NCBI GenBank assembly: GCA_963575745.1
Contig: CAUYUJ010015026.1
Coordinates: forward strand, 214,942-278,941
Length of the DNA stretch: 64,000 nucleotides
DNA from: Prorocentrum cordatum
Lineage: Eukaryota; Sar; Dinophyceae; Prorocentrales; Prorocentraceae
Direction of reading: 5' to 3'
The first letter of the stretch is position 1; each line of letters starts with the position of its first letter. The notes below the pieces were generated by a model. It ran no database searches, had not been told where the DNA came from, and saw only the letters and a list, made by a program, of their open reading frames with translations. Below are positions 56,141 through 64,000 of the stretch, one piece after another. The position numbers and the translations under genes are program-made.

Positions 56141-58336
56141 TCAGTACATACCCTCACGTTGGTGACCAAACACGTCCTCCTCATCCAAATCGTTGTTGCT
56201 TGGGCGAGATCCCGCTGACATTCCCGCGTTGACGCGAGACTCATGAACAGCGCGGGCCACTTCCTCTCTGTTAGTTTCCTCCCACGCTCTCTCCATGTTC
56301 TCATCTTCGCCGACTAGATCTGCCTCGGCCGTGGTCCTCTCTTTTTTGGGTGCGCCAGGAATCTCTGGCTCCTCTGCCCTGCTGCGCTTCCTCTCAGGCG
56401 TCTCAGGCGTATCAGCAGTCAGATCAAACTCGCTTCCGTGGTGAGGCTCTGCTTTCATTGATAGAATGCGCTGCCTTTCTTGCATGTCCTCGATGGTACC
56501 ACAAAACGCAATCGGGGCTGCATTCGCGCTGCGTTCCAAAGAGCTAAACCCAGCAGCCGTCAATAGGGGATGGTCGTATGACTGAGGCGCCATTGATGGA
56601 TCATTGAACAATCCTCTGGCGCCCCGTGCAGATGAAGGCCTGATCGTTCTGGAACGGGGAATCGGCTCACCTCTCATAGCCCTGCTCAAATATTCCAACG
56701 ACCACTTCACATCCTCATGGTAGTTCGGCGGGACCTCCTTTAACTGTCCATTTTTCCACTTCTGCATAAGGATTTTCACTTCTGGTTTGAATATATCCAT
56801 TTCTTCACCAACCGGCCAATGGATGATTGGCACATCCACCATCTCTTTGGTAGCATTGCGGTGGATGATCCCTTCGCGAGTAACGACGATGGTGTGGAAA
56901 CGACGCCTGAATGCAACCCAGTCCTCTTCGTCGGCCTCTTTATCGATTGACGGCATAATAAGTTTTTGCCAATCCTTGTCGGTGATCTTATCTTTGCGCA
57001 AAAACCTCTTGGACAATTTGCTGTCGTATTGCTGACTCACAGCTTGGCGGCACGAATACATGTCGAACCCTGAACCTCCCCACCTGGCCCATAGAAGAGC
57101 ATCTACCTCTGCGGGATACAAAAAAGCTTTCACCAGATCGGCGCCAAGCTGATAGAACTTCCCGTCATCAAAGATACACGGCTTGAAAACATTGTTTCGC
57201 TCGCCTCTGAACATATCAATAAATTTGGCGGTCGCTATGGCAGGTTGAACATCGTCTCTCTTTTCTTCTTCTATCCAATGATTGGACACCATGAAGGCGT
57301 GCGTCCGTGAACACAAACTTTTACCGCATTCCGAAATTCCGATCCATAGAATTCCATGTTCCTTATGCGTTGCAATCTTATCTTTCAGGACCAAGTCCAT
57401 GAACCACGGCTTCAAATCTTTATAGGTTGTGAAATTGAAATCAATCTTTCTGGCAGTAGACGCGCCTCTTGCCAAACAGTCTAAGAACGATCTGCACTTT
57501 GCTTCTGGCCAATCCAAGATTGGGCTTCCTGGCTTTTTGGTCCACACGTCAACCCACTCCGCGAATTGCCCTTCGTTGTTTGAGGAGGGTCTCATCTTTC
57601 GCATGAACTCGTAACCAGCTGAGATCTTGTTGAAATCAACTTGCTTCTCTTCAACATCACCCGACCATTTGCCGTAGCGAACTTGAAAACCACCAAGCCC
57701 TTCAAATAGTTTCTGGAATATTTTCTTAGTCACCACTGGGTTGTGAGGCCACCACGAATGGCAGTGCAGAGAGCCGCAAGCCAGTTCTTCTTGCACCTTC
57801 ACAAGCTTTTGCTGTTCGTCGAACATAATGTGTTTGATGACGTGCCACTTTTCGCCGGCGGGCACTATTGCCAGTTGCATTGTGTACGCCACTTGCCAGG
57901 AACCCGACGGACCGAATGGATGTGGTAAGTTTTTGTAGTTCCCTTTGTCCATCTCTTTTGCAATCAACCCTTTCACATGATCATTGTAATTGCCGTTCCA
58001 CTCATTGCTCCAATCAATATTACCGTGGAAATCATTTGCCAAATTCTCCACAATCTTTTTGGCATCGTCTTCAAACTTCCCGCTCCATTCGAAAATGCAA
58101 TCAACAGCCCACTTGTTTTTCTGACTAACGTTCGTGTGTGGGAAGGCGTAGATAGGTAAGTCTGCAGCTTCGGTCAACGCAGGAGCATCAAACTTGATGA
58201 TTGGTTTCTCCGTAACAAAATGCAGCTTGTTATTGTCAAGTTGCTTTTCTGTGTCTGCGAGAATTTGATTTGTCTTCCCTGGCATTTCTAACGCAACGCC
58301 TAATGTTTTCATGCCGCCGCATATAACGTTAGCCAT
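56141..58336 (-). CDS. 731-aa Rep-like protein with HUH-like and SF3-helicase-like motifs
   Basis: ATG at 58,336 (an alternative is Met9, 58,312, which would leave the overlapping hairpin outside the CDS). GSLHCHSWW (H191-C-H193) fits an HUH metal-binding motif, followed after about 50 residues by SAGYEFMRKM (Y242), a plausible nicking Tyr. GISECGKS (333-340) fits Walker A GxxxxGKS, and KPCIFDDGK (386-393) a Walker B as in superfamily 3 helicases. The C-terminal 180 residues are polar and acidic with a basic patch (PERKRSRAEE). This domain order is that of rolling-circle replication initiators of CRESS-type DNA replicons; the protein is about twice their usual length. It would nick a hairpin and unwind DNA in the nucleus. 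Assignment rests on motifs alone. Intact and intronless. Confidence 0.55.
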   Translation of the reverse strand: MANVICGGMKTLGVALEMPGKTNQILADTEKQLDNNKLHFVTEKPIIKFDAPALTEAADLPIYAFPHTNVSQKNKWAVDCIFEWSGKFEDDAKKIVENLANDFHGNIDWSNEWNGNYNDHVKGLIAKEMDKGNYKNLPHPFGPSGSWQVAYTMQLAIVPAGEKWHVIKHIMFDEQQKLVKVQEELACGSLHCHSWWPHNPVVTKKIFQKLFEGLGGFQVRYGKWSGDVEEKQVDFNKISAGYEFMRKMRPSSNNEGQFAEWVDVWTKKPGSPILDWPEAKCRSFLDCLARGASTARKIDFNFTTYKDLKPWFMDLVLKDKIATHKEHGILWIGISECGKSLCSRTHAFMVSNHWIEEEKRDDVQPAIATAKFIDMFRGERNNVFKPCIFDDGKFYQLGADLVKAFLYPAEVDALLWARWGGSGFDMYSCRQAVSQQYDSKLSKRFLRKDKITDKDWQKLIMPSIDKEADEEDWVAFRRRFHTIVVTREGIIHRNATKEMVDVPIIHWPVGEEMDIFKPEVKILMQKWKNGQLKEVPPNYHEDVKWSLEYLSRAMRGEPIPRSRTIRPSSARGARGLFNDPSMAPQSYDHPLLTAAGFSSLERSANAAPIAFCGTIEDMQERQRILSMKAEPHHGSEFDLTADTPETPERKRSRAEEPEIPGAPKKERTTAEADLVGEDENMERAWEETNREEVARAVHESRVNAGMSAGSRPSNNDLDEEDVFGHQREGMY

Positions 58337-58367
58337 CAGCTAACCTTCTTGCCAACAAGCAGTCAGC
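58328..58367. other. Hairpins at the 5' end of the cassette
   Basis: GTTAGC-CATCA-GCTAAC (58,328-58,344) is perfect, and its loop contains the complement of the Rep-like start codon. GCCAAC-AAGCA-GTCAGC (58,351-58,367) keeps four of six pairs and the loop type. Confidence 0.7.
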
Positions 58368-58419
58368 GCAGTTTGTTTGCTGGGTGTGCTTGAGCCTCTG
58401 AGGCGAGGAGAAGGAGAGG

Positions 58420-58745
58420 AGGAGGCAAATGATAATAATGATAATACATAACGAAAATGGACAATGATACAATAAATCAAGATTATGGTAACAATACATA
58501 TCATACTCTATCACGATAGATGAATTGAAGCGCAGTTACCTTCAGAATGCCCTTGGCGCATTCTCTGGAATATTTTGTCGCACCGGCAATATTCATCTCC
58601 CTGCGGCGGCCGAAGACGCAGAAGGCCTTCGACATTCGGAATCAGAGAGCAGGGCGGCCAAGAATGCAAATGATGATTATGATAATGATACATATACTGC
58701 AATATGTATAAGTATGTATTGAAGCGCAATTATCTTCAGAGGACG
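58420..58745 (+). repeat. Diverged ~190-bp duplication, AT-rich
   Basis: GCAAATGAT(A/G)AT..TGATAATG/ATACATA and TTGAAGCGCA(G/A)TTA(C/T)CTTCAGA each occur twice (about 58,426/58,665 and 58,521/58,711). Immediately outside the cassette; function unknown. Confidence 0.7.
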
Positions 58746-58754
58746 CTTGGTGCA

Positions 58755-59035
58755 CTCTCTGTCGCACCGGCGGTCTCGCCCCCAGCGCCGGCGGTCTCTC
58801 TGTCGCACCGGCGGTCTCTCTCGCACGTCTCTGTCGCACCAGCGGTCTCTCTGTCGCACCGGCGGTCTCTCTCGCACGTCTCTGTCGCACCAGCGGTCTC
58901 TCTGTCGCGAGGGAAGGCGAGGAGGGGAGAGAATTTTTCCAGTGTCGCCGCAGCGAGCGAGCGTCTCTGCAGCGAGCGAGCGTCTCTGCAGCGAGCGAGC
59001 GAGCGTCGCTGCAGCGAGCGAGCAGTCGCTCCCGG
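58755..59035 (+). repeat. GTCGCACCGGCGGTCTCTCT tandem repeat and (GCGA)n
   Basis: GTCGCACC(G/A)GCGGTCTCTCT repeats, some with a CGCACGTCTCT spacer (about 54-bp higher unit), then GCAGCGAGCGAGCGTCTCT repeats from about 58,948. Confidence 0.9.
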
Positions 59036-59037
59036 TG

Positions 59038-59047
59038 TCTTCGTCGT

Positions 59048-59112
<65 letters not shown>

Positions 59113-59137
59113 TCGCCGCCGCCGCCGTCGTCGTCGT

Positions 59138-59181
<44 letters not shown>

Positions 59182-59415
59182 TCGCCGCCCTCGTCGTTGT
59201 CGTCGTCGCCGCCGCCGCCGTAGTCGTCGTCTTCGCCGCCGTCTTCGCCGCCGTCGTCGGCCTGCTCCTGGCGCCCTCGGGGGCTGCCGTCCACACTCCC
59301 GCCTCGGAGTGTGGACGACCGCAGCGCCGTCCCCCGAGGGCCCAGGCTTGTCGTCGCCGTAGCGTCGTCTTCGCCGCCGCCGCCGTTGCGTCGTCGTCGT
59401 CGCCGCCGTCTTCGC

Positions 59416-59467
<52 letters not shown>

Positions 59468-59482
59468 TTCGTCGTCCGCCGC

Positions 59483-59540
<58 letters not shown>

Positions 59541-59543
59541 GCT

Positions 59544-59620
<77 letters not shown>

Positions 59621-59640
59621 CGGCGTCGGCGCCGCCCTGT
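59038..59640 (+). repeat. (TCG)n / (CCG)n microsatellite
   Basis: TCG and CCG triplets on both sides of a hairpin at 59,273-59,341. All homopolymeric ORFs here are artefacts. Confidence 0.95.
59273..59341. other. 69-nt bulged hairpin inside the (TCG)n array
   Basis: Outer stem GCCCTCGGGGG with CCCCCGAGGGC (11 bp), middle CTGC with GCAG, inner stem CGTCCACACTCC with GGAGTGTGGACG (12 bp), and a 6-nt loop CGCCTC. Bulges of 6 and 3 nt lie on the right arm only. Confidence 0.9.
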
Positions 59641-59889
59641 CCCCGTCCCTCAGTAGGGCGAGGAGCGGCCCTTGCCCCAGTAGCTCTTGCCCCCCCAGTT
59701 GTTCTGCAGCTCGTCCTTTTCCGGCGGGGGGGGCGGCGGCGGCAGCGACGACAACGACGACGACGAATATCCTCGCCGTGCGCGTAGTTGCAGCGCTCGC
59801 CCTGCTTGCAGAAGCCTTCGGCCCAGTAGCGGCAGAGGTCGGTCTTCCAGCGCGAGTCCTTGTGAGCCGTTATTTTTTTCTAATTCGCG
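59641..59889. other. Unassigned sequence
   Basis: Includes a G9 run (59,725-59,733) and short GAC triplets; nothing recognised. Confidence 0.4.
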
Positions 59890-59981
59890 CTACTCTTGCG
59901 TCTGGCCAGACCAATTCTAGCCTCGAGGTGGCGCGCGGGCCACCCCGAGGCTAGAATTGGTTTGGCCAGACGCAAGAGTAG
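59890..59981. other. 43-bp near-perfect hairpin
   Basis: Left arm 59,890-59,932 and right arm 59,939-59,981 pair at 41 of 43 positions, plus one G-T. The single A-C mismatch is at 59,926/59,945. The loop is six bases (GCGCGG). Sequence starts CTACTCTTGCGTCTGGCC. It could be a miniature element reduced to its terminal inverted repeats, or a hairpin replication end. Confidence 0.92.
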
Positions 59982-60073
59982 TGCGTTGGGAGTTTAGGGT
60001 TTCTGTCTTTGTAGTGCTGCTGCTTCTCGTGCTGCTCCTGTTCGTCCTGCGCCTGCTTGGCGCGCTGCTGCTC

Positions 60074-60408
<335 letters not shown>

Positions 60409-60469
60409 ACCTTCCAGGCAGCTCCCTCCACCCAAGCGGCCCGGAAGCTCGCCGGCGCCAAGCCAGGCT

Positions 60470-60780
60470 GACGAGGAGACGCCATGCCACCGACTAGAGA
60501 GAAGGGTTATGGATTCAGCTATGGATGGCTTGTGCCAGAGCTGATACGGATGTCTTCGTCGGGGTCGTCGTCTTCGTCGTCGCCGCCGAGCCCGCCGCCG
60601 AGTCCTCTCTCCTCCTCCCTTCCCTTTCTCCTCCCTCCTCTCCTCCTCCTCCCTCCTCCTCTCTTCCCTTGCTCTTCCCTCCTCCTGCCTCGCTCCCTCT
60701 CCCTTCCCTTCCTCCTCTCCTCCCTTTCTTTCCTCCCTCTTTCCTTTTCTGTTTCCTTTTTTCCATCTTAAGAGGATGGA
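60470..60780 (+). other. Pyrimidine tract
   Basis: 60,599-60,770 is almost all C and T (CTCCTCCCTTCC-like) with few purines, possibly triplex-forming. No gene. Confidence 0.7.
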
Positions 60781-60790
60781 CGACCCCCCA

Positions 60791-60824
60791 CTCGACAACG
60801 AATCTTTTCAGATTCGTTGTCGAG
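60791..60824. other. 14-bp perfect hairpin, end of a dispersed element
   Basis: CTCGACAACGAATC, loop TTTTCA, GATTCGTTGTCGAG. Preceded by CGACCCCCCA, as in the inverted copy at 50,441-50,480. Confidence 0.9.
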
Positions 60825-60839
60825 CACCCTCTATTTTTC

Positions 60840-61630
60840 ACGTGAAGCGGTTCAAGGGCCCTAAGACGGCCCAAGAGGGCCCCAAAGCGGCCCGAAGACC
60901 GCCCCAAGAGAGCCTCAGATTGACTCCAGGTGGTCCTCGAGACGGCTCCAGAGGCCCTCAAGAGGGCCCTCGAGAGGACCTGAGAAGGCCAAAAACATTC
61001 ATTGTCCACTCGTTCTTGAAGGTTTTTCGGGTTCTCCCCTTTTCGGGCCCAGACGGGCCCAACACGGCCCACGAGGCCCCGAAGCTCGGCCCAAGACATA
61101 CCGAAAACACTCCAAGGGGCTCCCAGACGGCCCAAGAGGGCCCCACAACAGCCCAAGGGGGCCCCAAGACAGCCACAAGAGAGCCCCAAGAGGCTCCCGA
61201 AGAGGCGGTGTGGGGACTAGGCTGCTTGGGCGTGGGAACTGGGCTGGCCCCAAGACGGCCCAAGAGACCCAAAACGGCCCTCAAGAGGGCCCCCGAGAGG
61301 GCATCGGGAGGCCAAAAACATTGTTTGCCTTATAGTTGTTTCAAGGTTTTTCTGGTTCTCCCCTTTTCGGGCCCAGACGGGCCCAACACGGCCCGCGAGG
61401 CCCCGAAGCTCGGCCCAAGACGGCCCCAGAGGCCCCAACAGGGCCCGAAAACGGTCCAAGAGGGCCCCCCAGAGGGCCCCACAACAGCACAAGACGGCCG
61501 CACGAGAGCACCAAGATGGCCCCAAGAGGCTCCCAAGAGGGCCCGGAGAGGCGGTGTGGGGATTGGGCTGCTTGGGTATGGGGATTGGGCTGGCCCCAAG
61601 ACGGTCCAAGAGTCCCAAAACGGTCCCACA
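60840..61630 (-). repeat. ~10-11 bp array with conserved inserts
   Basis: CCCAAGACGGCCC units. The insert TTCAAGG-type/TTTTTC.GGTTCTCCCCTTTTCGG (61,021 and 61,341, also 62,661) and the block GGCGGTGTGGGGA(C/T)T(A/G)GGCTGC (61,204; 61,550; also 62,904 and 63,250) repeat at about 320-350 bp, forming a higher-order unit. Confidence 0.8.
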
Positions 61631-61659
61631 GGGCCCCTAACAGACTCCCAAAAAGCCCC

Positions 61660-62120
61660 AGAGACGCCAAGTAACACCATGGCTCCCCACAGCGAGCGGT
61701 GGCGTTAGAAGCTCTGAACACCAAGGCTCCCCAGAGTGCGGTGACGCAAAGAGCGCTGAACAGCAAGGCTCCCAAGAGCGAGCGGCAACGTAAAAGTCTC
61801 TGAACACCAGGGCTCCAAGAGAGAGCGATGACGCAACAAGCTCTTCACGCCAAGGCTCCCCAGAACGAAGGGTGCCAAGAGCCATCTCGGGCCAGTTCCT
61901 GCAGCGCTCTTTGCGTTCCCGTGCCGGCCCAGGTGACGGAAAGAGCGAGGTACGAGTGATGTACGTTATTTGGTGGGGCGAAGCCTTTCAGGGAAGGGCT
62001 CCAGGGCAGGGGTGGAGCTGGGCACGACGGGTGGTAATGGCCAGCTTTCCTCGTACTTGTTCGATTGAAGCAGCTCCTGGGCGGCTCCCATGGCCTGATT
62101 CTTTGCATTGTTTCAAATGA
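61660..62120 (+). repeat. ~42-bp array and DE-A, copy 3
   Basis: Units CAAGGCTCCC(C/A)AGAGCG.GCGG(T)GACG recur at about 40-45 bp to 61,870. DE-A (GTGACGGAAAGAGCGAGGTA) follows at 61,933. The block repeats at 63,341-63,800 with an offset of exactly 1,680 bp at both ends. Confidence 0.85.
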
Positions 62121-63310
62121 AGCGGTAAGAAGGCCCCAAGACAGCCCCAGAGAACCCCTAGACGGCCCAAGAGCGTACCAAGACGGCCCCAAGAGAGCCT
62201 CAGATGGCCTCCAGACGGTCCAAGAGAGCCTCAAGGCGGCTCCAGAGGCCCAAAAGAGGGCCCCCGAGAAGGCCCCTCTGTGGCAAAAAAACACTGATGT
62301 TTCGATGGTGTTTGCAGGTTTGGGGGGTTCCTGCCTGTTCGGGCCAAACACGGACCAAAACGGCCTCACGGGCTCCAAAGATCGTTCCAAGACGACCCAA
62401 GGGGCCCCCAAACGGCCCGAAAAATATCCAAGAGGGCCCAAAGACGGCCCCAGAGGGGCTCCAAACTGCCCAAAAGGGTCCTAACACGGCCCAAGAGGGC
62501 CCCAAGACGGCACCAAGAGAGTTCCAAGAGGCTAGGGCCCGAAAGACGGCCCCAAGAGAGCTTCAGATGGCTTCCAGACGGTCCAAGAGAGCCTCGAGAC
62601 GGCTCCAGAGGATCCTCGAGAGGGCTTGAGAAAGCCAAAAACATTCATTGCCCATTCGTTCTTGAAGGTTTTTCGGGTTCTCCCCTTTTCGGACCCAGAC
62701 GGGCCCAACACGGCCCACGAGGCCCCAAAGCTCGTCCCAAGACGGCCCCAGGGGCCCCCCAAAGGTCCCGAAAACGGTCCAAGAGGGCTTCCAGACGGCC
62801 CAAGAGGGCCCCAAAACAGCCCCAGAGCGCCCCAAGACCTCCCGAAGAGAGCCCCAAGCGGGCCCCACGAGGCCCCCAGGAGACCCCCATGGAGGCCCGC
62901 AGGGGCGGTGTGGGGACTGGGCTGCTTTGGTGTGGGGACTGGGCTGGCCCCAAGAACCCCAAAACAGCCCTCAAGAGGGCCCCCGAGAGGGCCTCAGGAG
63001 GCCAAAAACCTTGTGTTCCCTAAGGTTTTTCAAGGTTTTGGGGGTTCTCGCCTTGTCGGGCCCGGAAAGGCATAAGACTGCCCAAGAGGTCCCAAAGATC
63101 GTCCCCAGACGGCCCCAGAGGCCCCACAAGAATTCGAAAATTGTCCGAGAGGGCCCCCCAGACGGCCCCAGAGGGGCCCAAGAGGAGGCCCCAAGACGGC
63201 CCCACGAGAGCACCAAGATGGCCCCAAGAGGCTCCCAAGAGGGCCCGAAGAGGCGGTGTGGGGACTGGGCGGCTTGGGTGTGGGAACTGGGCTGGCCCCA
63301 AGGTGGCCCG
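62121..63310 (-). repeat. ~10-11 bp array, second block
   Basis: Same units and inserts as 60,840-61,630. The insert near 62,282-62,345 differs (CAAAAAAACACTGATGTTTC). Confidence 0.8.
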
Positions 63311-63340
63311 AGAGTTCCAAAACTATCCAAAAAAGCCCCA

Positions 63341-63800
63341 GAGACGCCAAGTAACACCATGGCTCCCCACAGCGAGCGGTGTCGTTAGAAGCTATGAACA
63401 CCAAGGCTACCCAGAGCGCGGTGACGCACAGAGCTCTGAACAGCAAGGCTCCCAAGAGCGAGCGGCAACATAAAAGTCTCTGAAAAACAGGGCTCCCAAC
63501 AGAGAGCGGTGACGCGACAAGCTGTTAACGCCAAGGCTCCCCAGAGCGAAGAGTGGCATGAGCCTTCAGGGCAAGTTCCTGGTCCGATCTTTCCGTTCCC
63601 GTGCCGGCCCAGGTGACGGAAAGAGCGAGGTACGAGTGATGTACGTTGAGTTGGGGCGAAGCCCTCTAGTGAGGGGTCCAGGGGAGGGGCGAGGCGGGCG
63701 CACAATGGTCGAATGGCCGCTCGCGCCTGGTTATTTATCGAATGAAGCGGCTCCCGGGCGGCTAACATGGCCCGTTTCTTCGTGGTTGTTCGGGTGAACA
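63341..63800 (+). repeat. ~42-bp array and DE-A, copy 4
   Basis: Near-identical to 61,661-61,970. DE-A here keeps GGGGCGAAGCCCTCTAGTGA and CGAATGAAGCGGCTCCCGGG. Confidence 0.85.
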
Positions 63801-64000
63801 TTGTTTTCTCTGTGGTTTTGGGAGGTTTTTCGGGTTTTCCAATTTTCCGTCCCAGAAGGGCCCCAGACGGCCCAAGAGGCCCCCAAGATCGTCCAGAGAC
63901 GGCCCCAGGGGCGCCCCAAAGGAGCCAAAACGTTCCAAGATGGCCCACAGACGGCCCAAGAGGGCCTCAATACGGCCAACAGGGCCCCCAGACGGCGCTA
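63801..64000 (-). repeat. ~10-11 bp array running off the window
   Basis: After GGTTTTGGGAGGTTTTTCGG (63,811), CCCAAGACGGCCC-type units continue to the end, the same order (DE-A, insert, array) as elsewhere. Confidence 0.75.

Larger units (their letters stand above)
52348..58367 (-). mobile_element. Four-gene minus-strand cassette with hairpin clusters, candidate novel mobile or virus-derived replicon
   Basis: Four intronless ORFs on one strand fill most of the segment. Base composition is visibly more AT-rich than the flanks, and codons such as AAA, AAT and GAT are common. Every longer noncoding gap and both edges carry 17-nt hairpins of one design (see separate entries). Gene order in the direction of transcription: HUH/SF3-like protein, CxC-like protein, small basic zinc-binding-like protein, unrecognised 483-aa protein. 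ORFs are intact, unlike all other mobile elements here. No terminal inverted repeats or target-site duplication recognised, so the ends are set by the outermost hairpins. Alternative: part of a larger viral insertion. Confidence 0.6.

Overview
This window is GC-rich eukaryotic nuclear DNA, almost certainly from a dinoflagellate. The best direct evidence is a 20/20 match to the dinoflagellate spliced leader (DinoSL positions 3-22) at 13,562-13,581, at the 5' end of a LINE. Large trinucleotide arrays, decayed reverse transcriptases and intronless mobile ORFs fit this. I see no rRNA, tRNA or CRISPR, and no convincing host housekeeping gene. The window is a repeat and transposon landscape.

Layout. 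1-2.3 kb: frameshifted non-LTR RT. 3.9-7.9 kb: dispersed repeats and arrays of a ~10-11 bp unit (GGGGCCGTCTT-like). 7.9-9.9 kb: a second RT relic with a nuclease-like C-terminus. 10.4-12.9 kb: a ~1 kb higher-order repeat with conserved hairpins. 13.56-19.8 kb: a nearly complete LINE (zinc-finger/coiled-coil ORF1; APE endonuclease-RT-RNase H ORF2) with a relict DinoSL in front and (CTA)n microsatellite on both sides. 21.4-21.5 kb: assembly gap inside (CTA)n. 21.5-26.2 kb: a decayed Copia-type retroelement with a dUTPase, an integrase and an RNase H tail, but no RT. 27-50 kb: satellite families (90-bp, 73-bp, ~100-bp and ~120-150-bp units) and dispersed composites. 50.5-51.9 kb: an AT-rich foldback element whose arms are 27-bp arrays. 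52.3-58.4 kb: the most unusual segment. 58.4-64 kb: (TCG)n arrays, two strong hairpins, and duplicated ~10-11 bp arrays.

The 52.3-58.4 kb segment is visibly less GC-rich. It carries four intronless minus-strand ORFs: a 731-aa protein with HUH-like and SF3-helicase-like motifs, a 313-aa protein resembling the CxC5 cysteine cluster of KDZ transposases, a 134-aa basic zinc-binding-like protein in the same frame behind one stop codon, and an unrecognised 483-aa protein. Every longer noncoding gap and both ends hold copies of one 17-nt hairpin design: a 6-bp stem, C-G closing pair and 5-nt loop NANMA. There are 12 copies with different stem sequences, so the stem is conserved while the bases change. 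I read this as a previously unrecognised mobile or virus-derived replicon in which a HUH-type protein and a dispersed hairpin family may work together. The layout and hairpins are seen; the function is inferred.

Most long ORFs elsewhere are by-products of repeats whose unit length is a multiple of three or whose strands lack stop codons, and are not annotated as genes.
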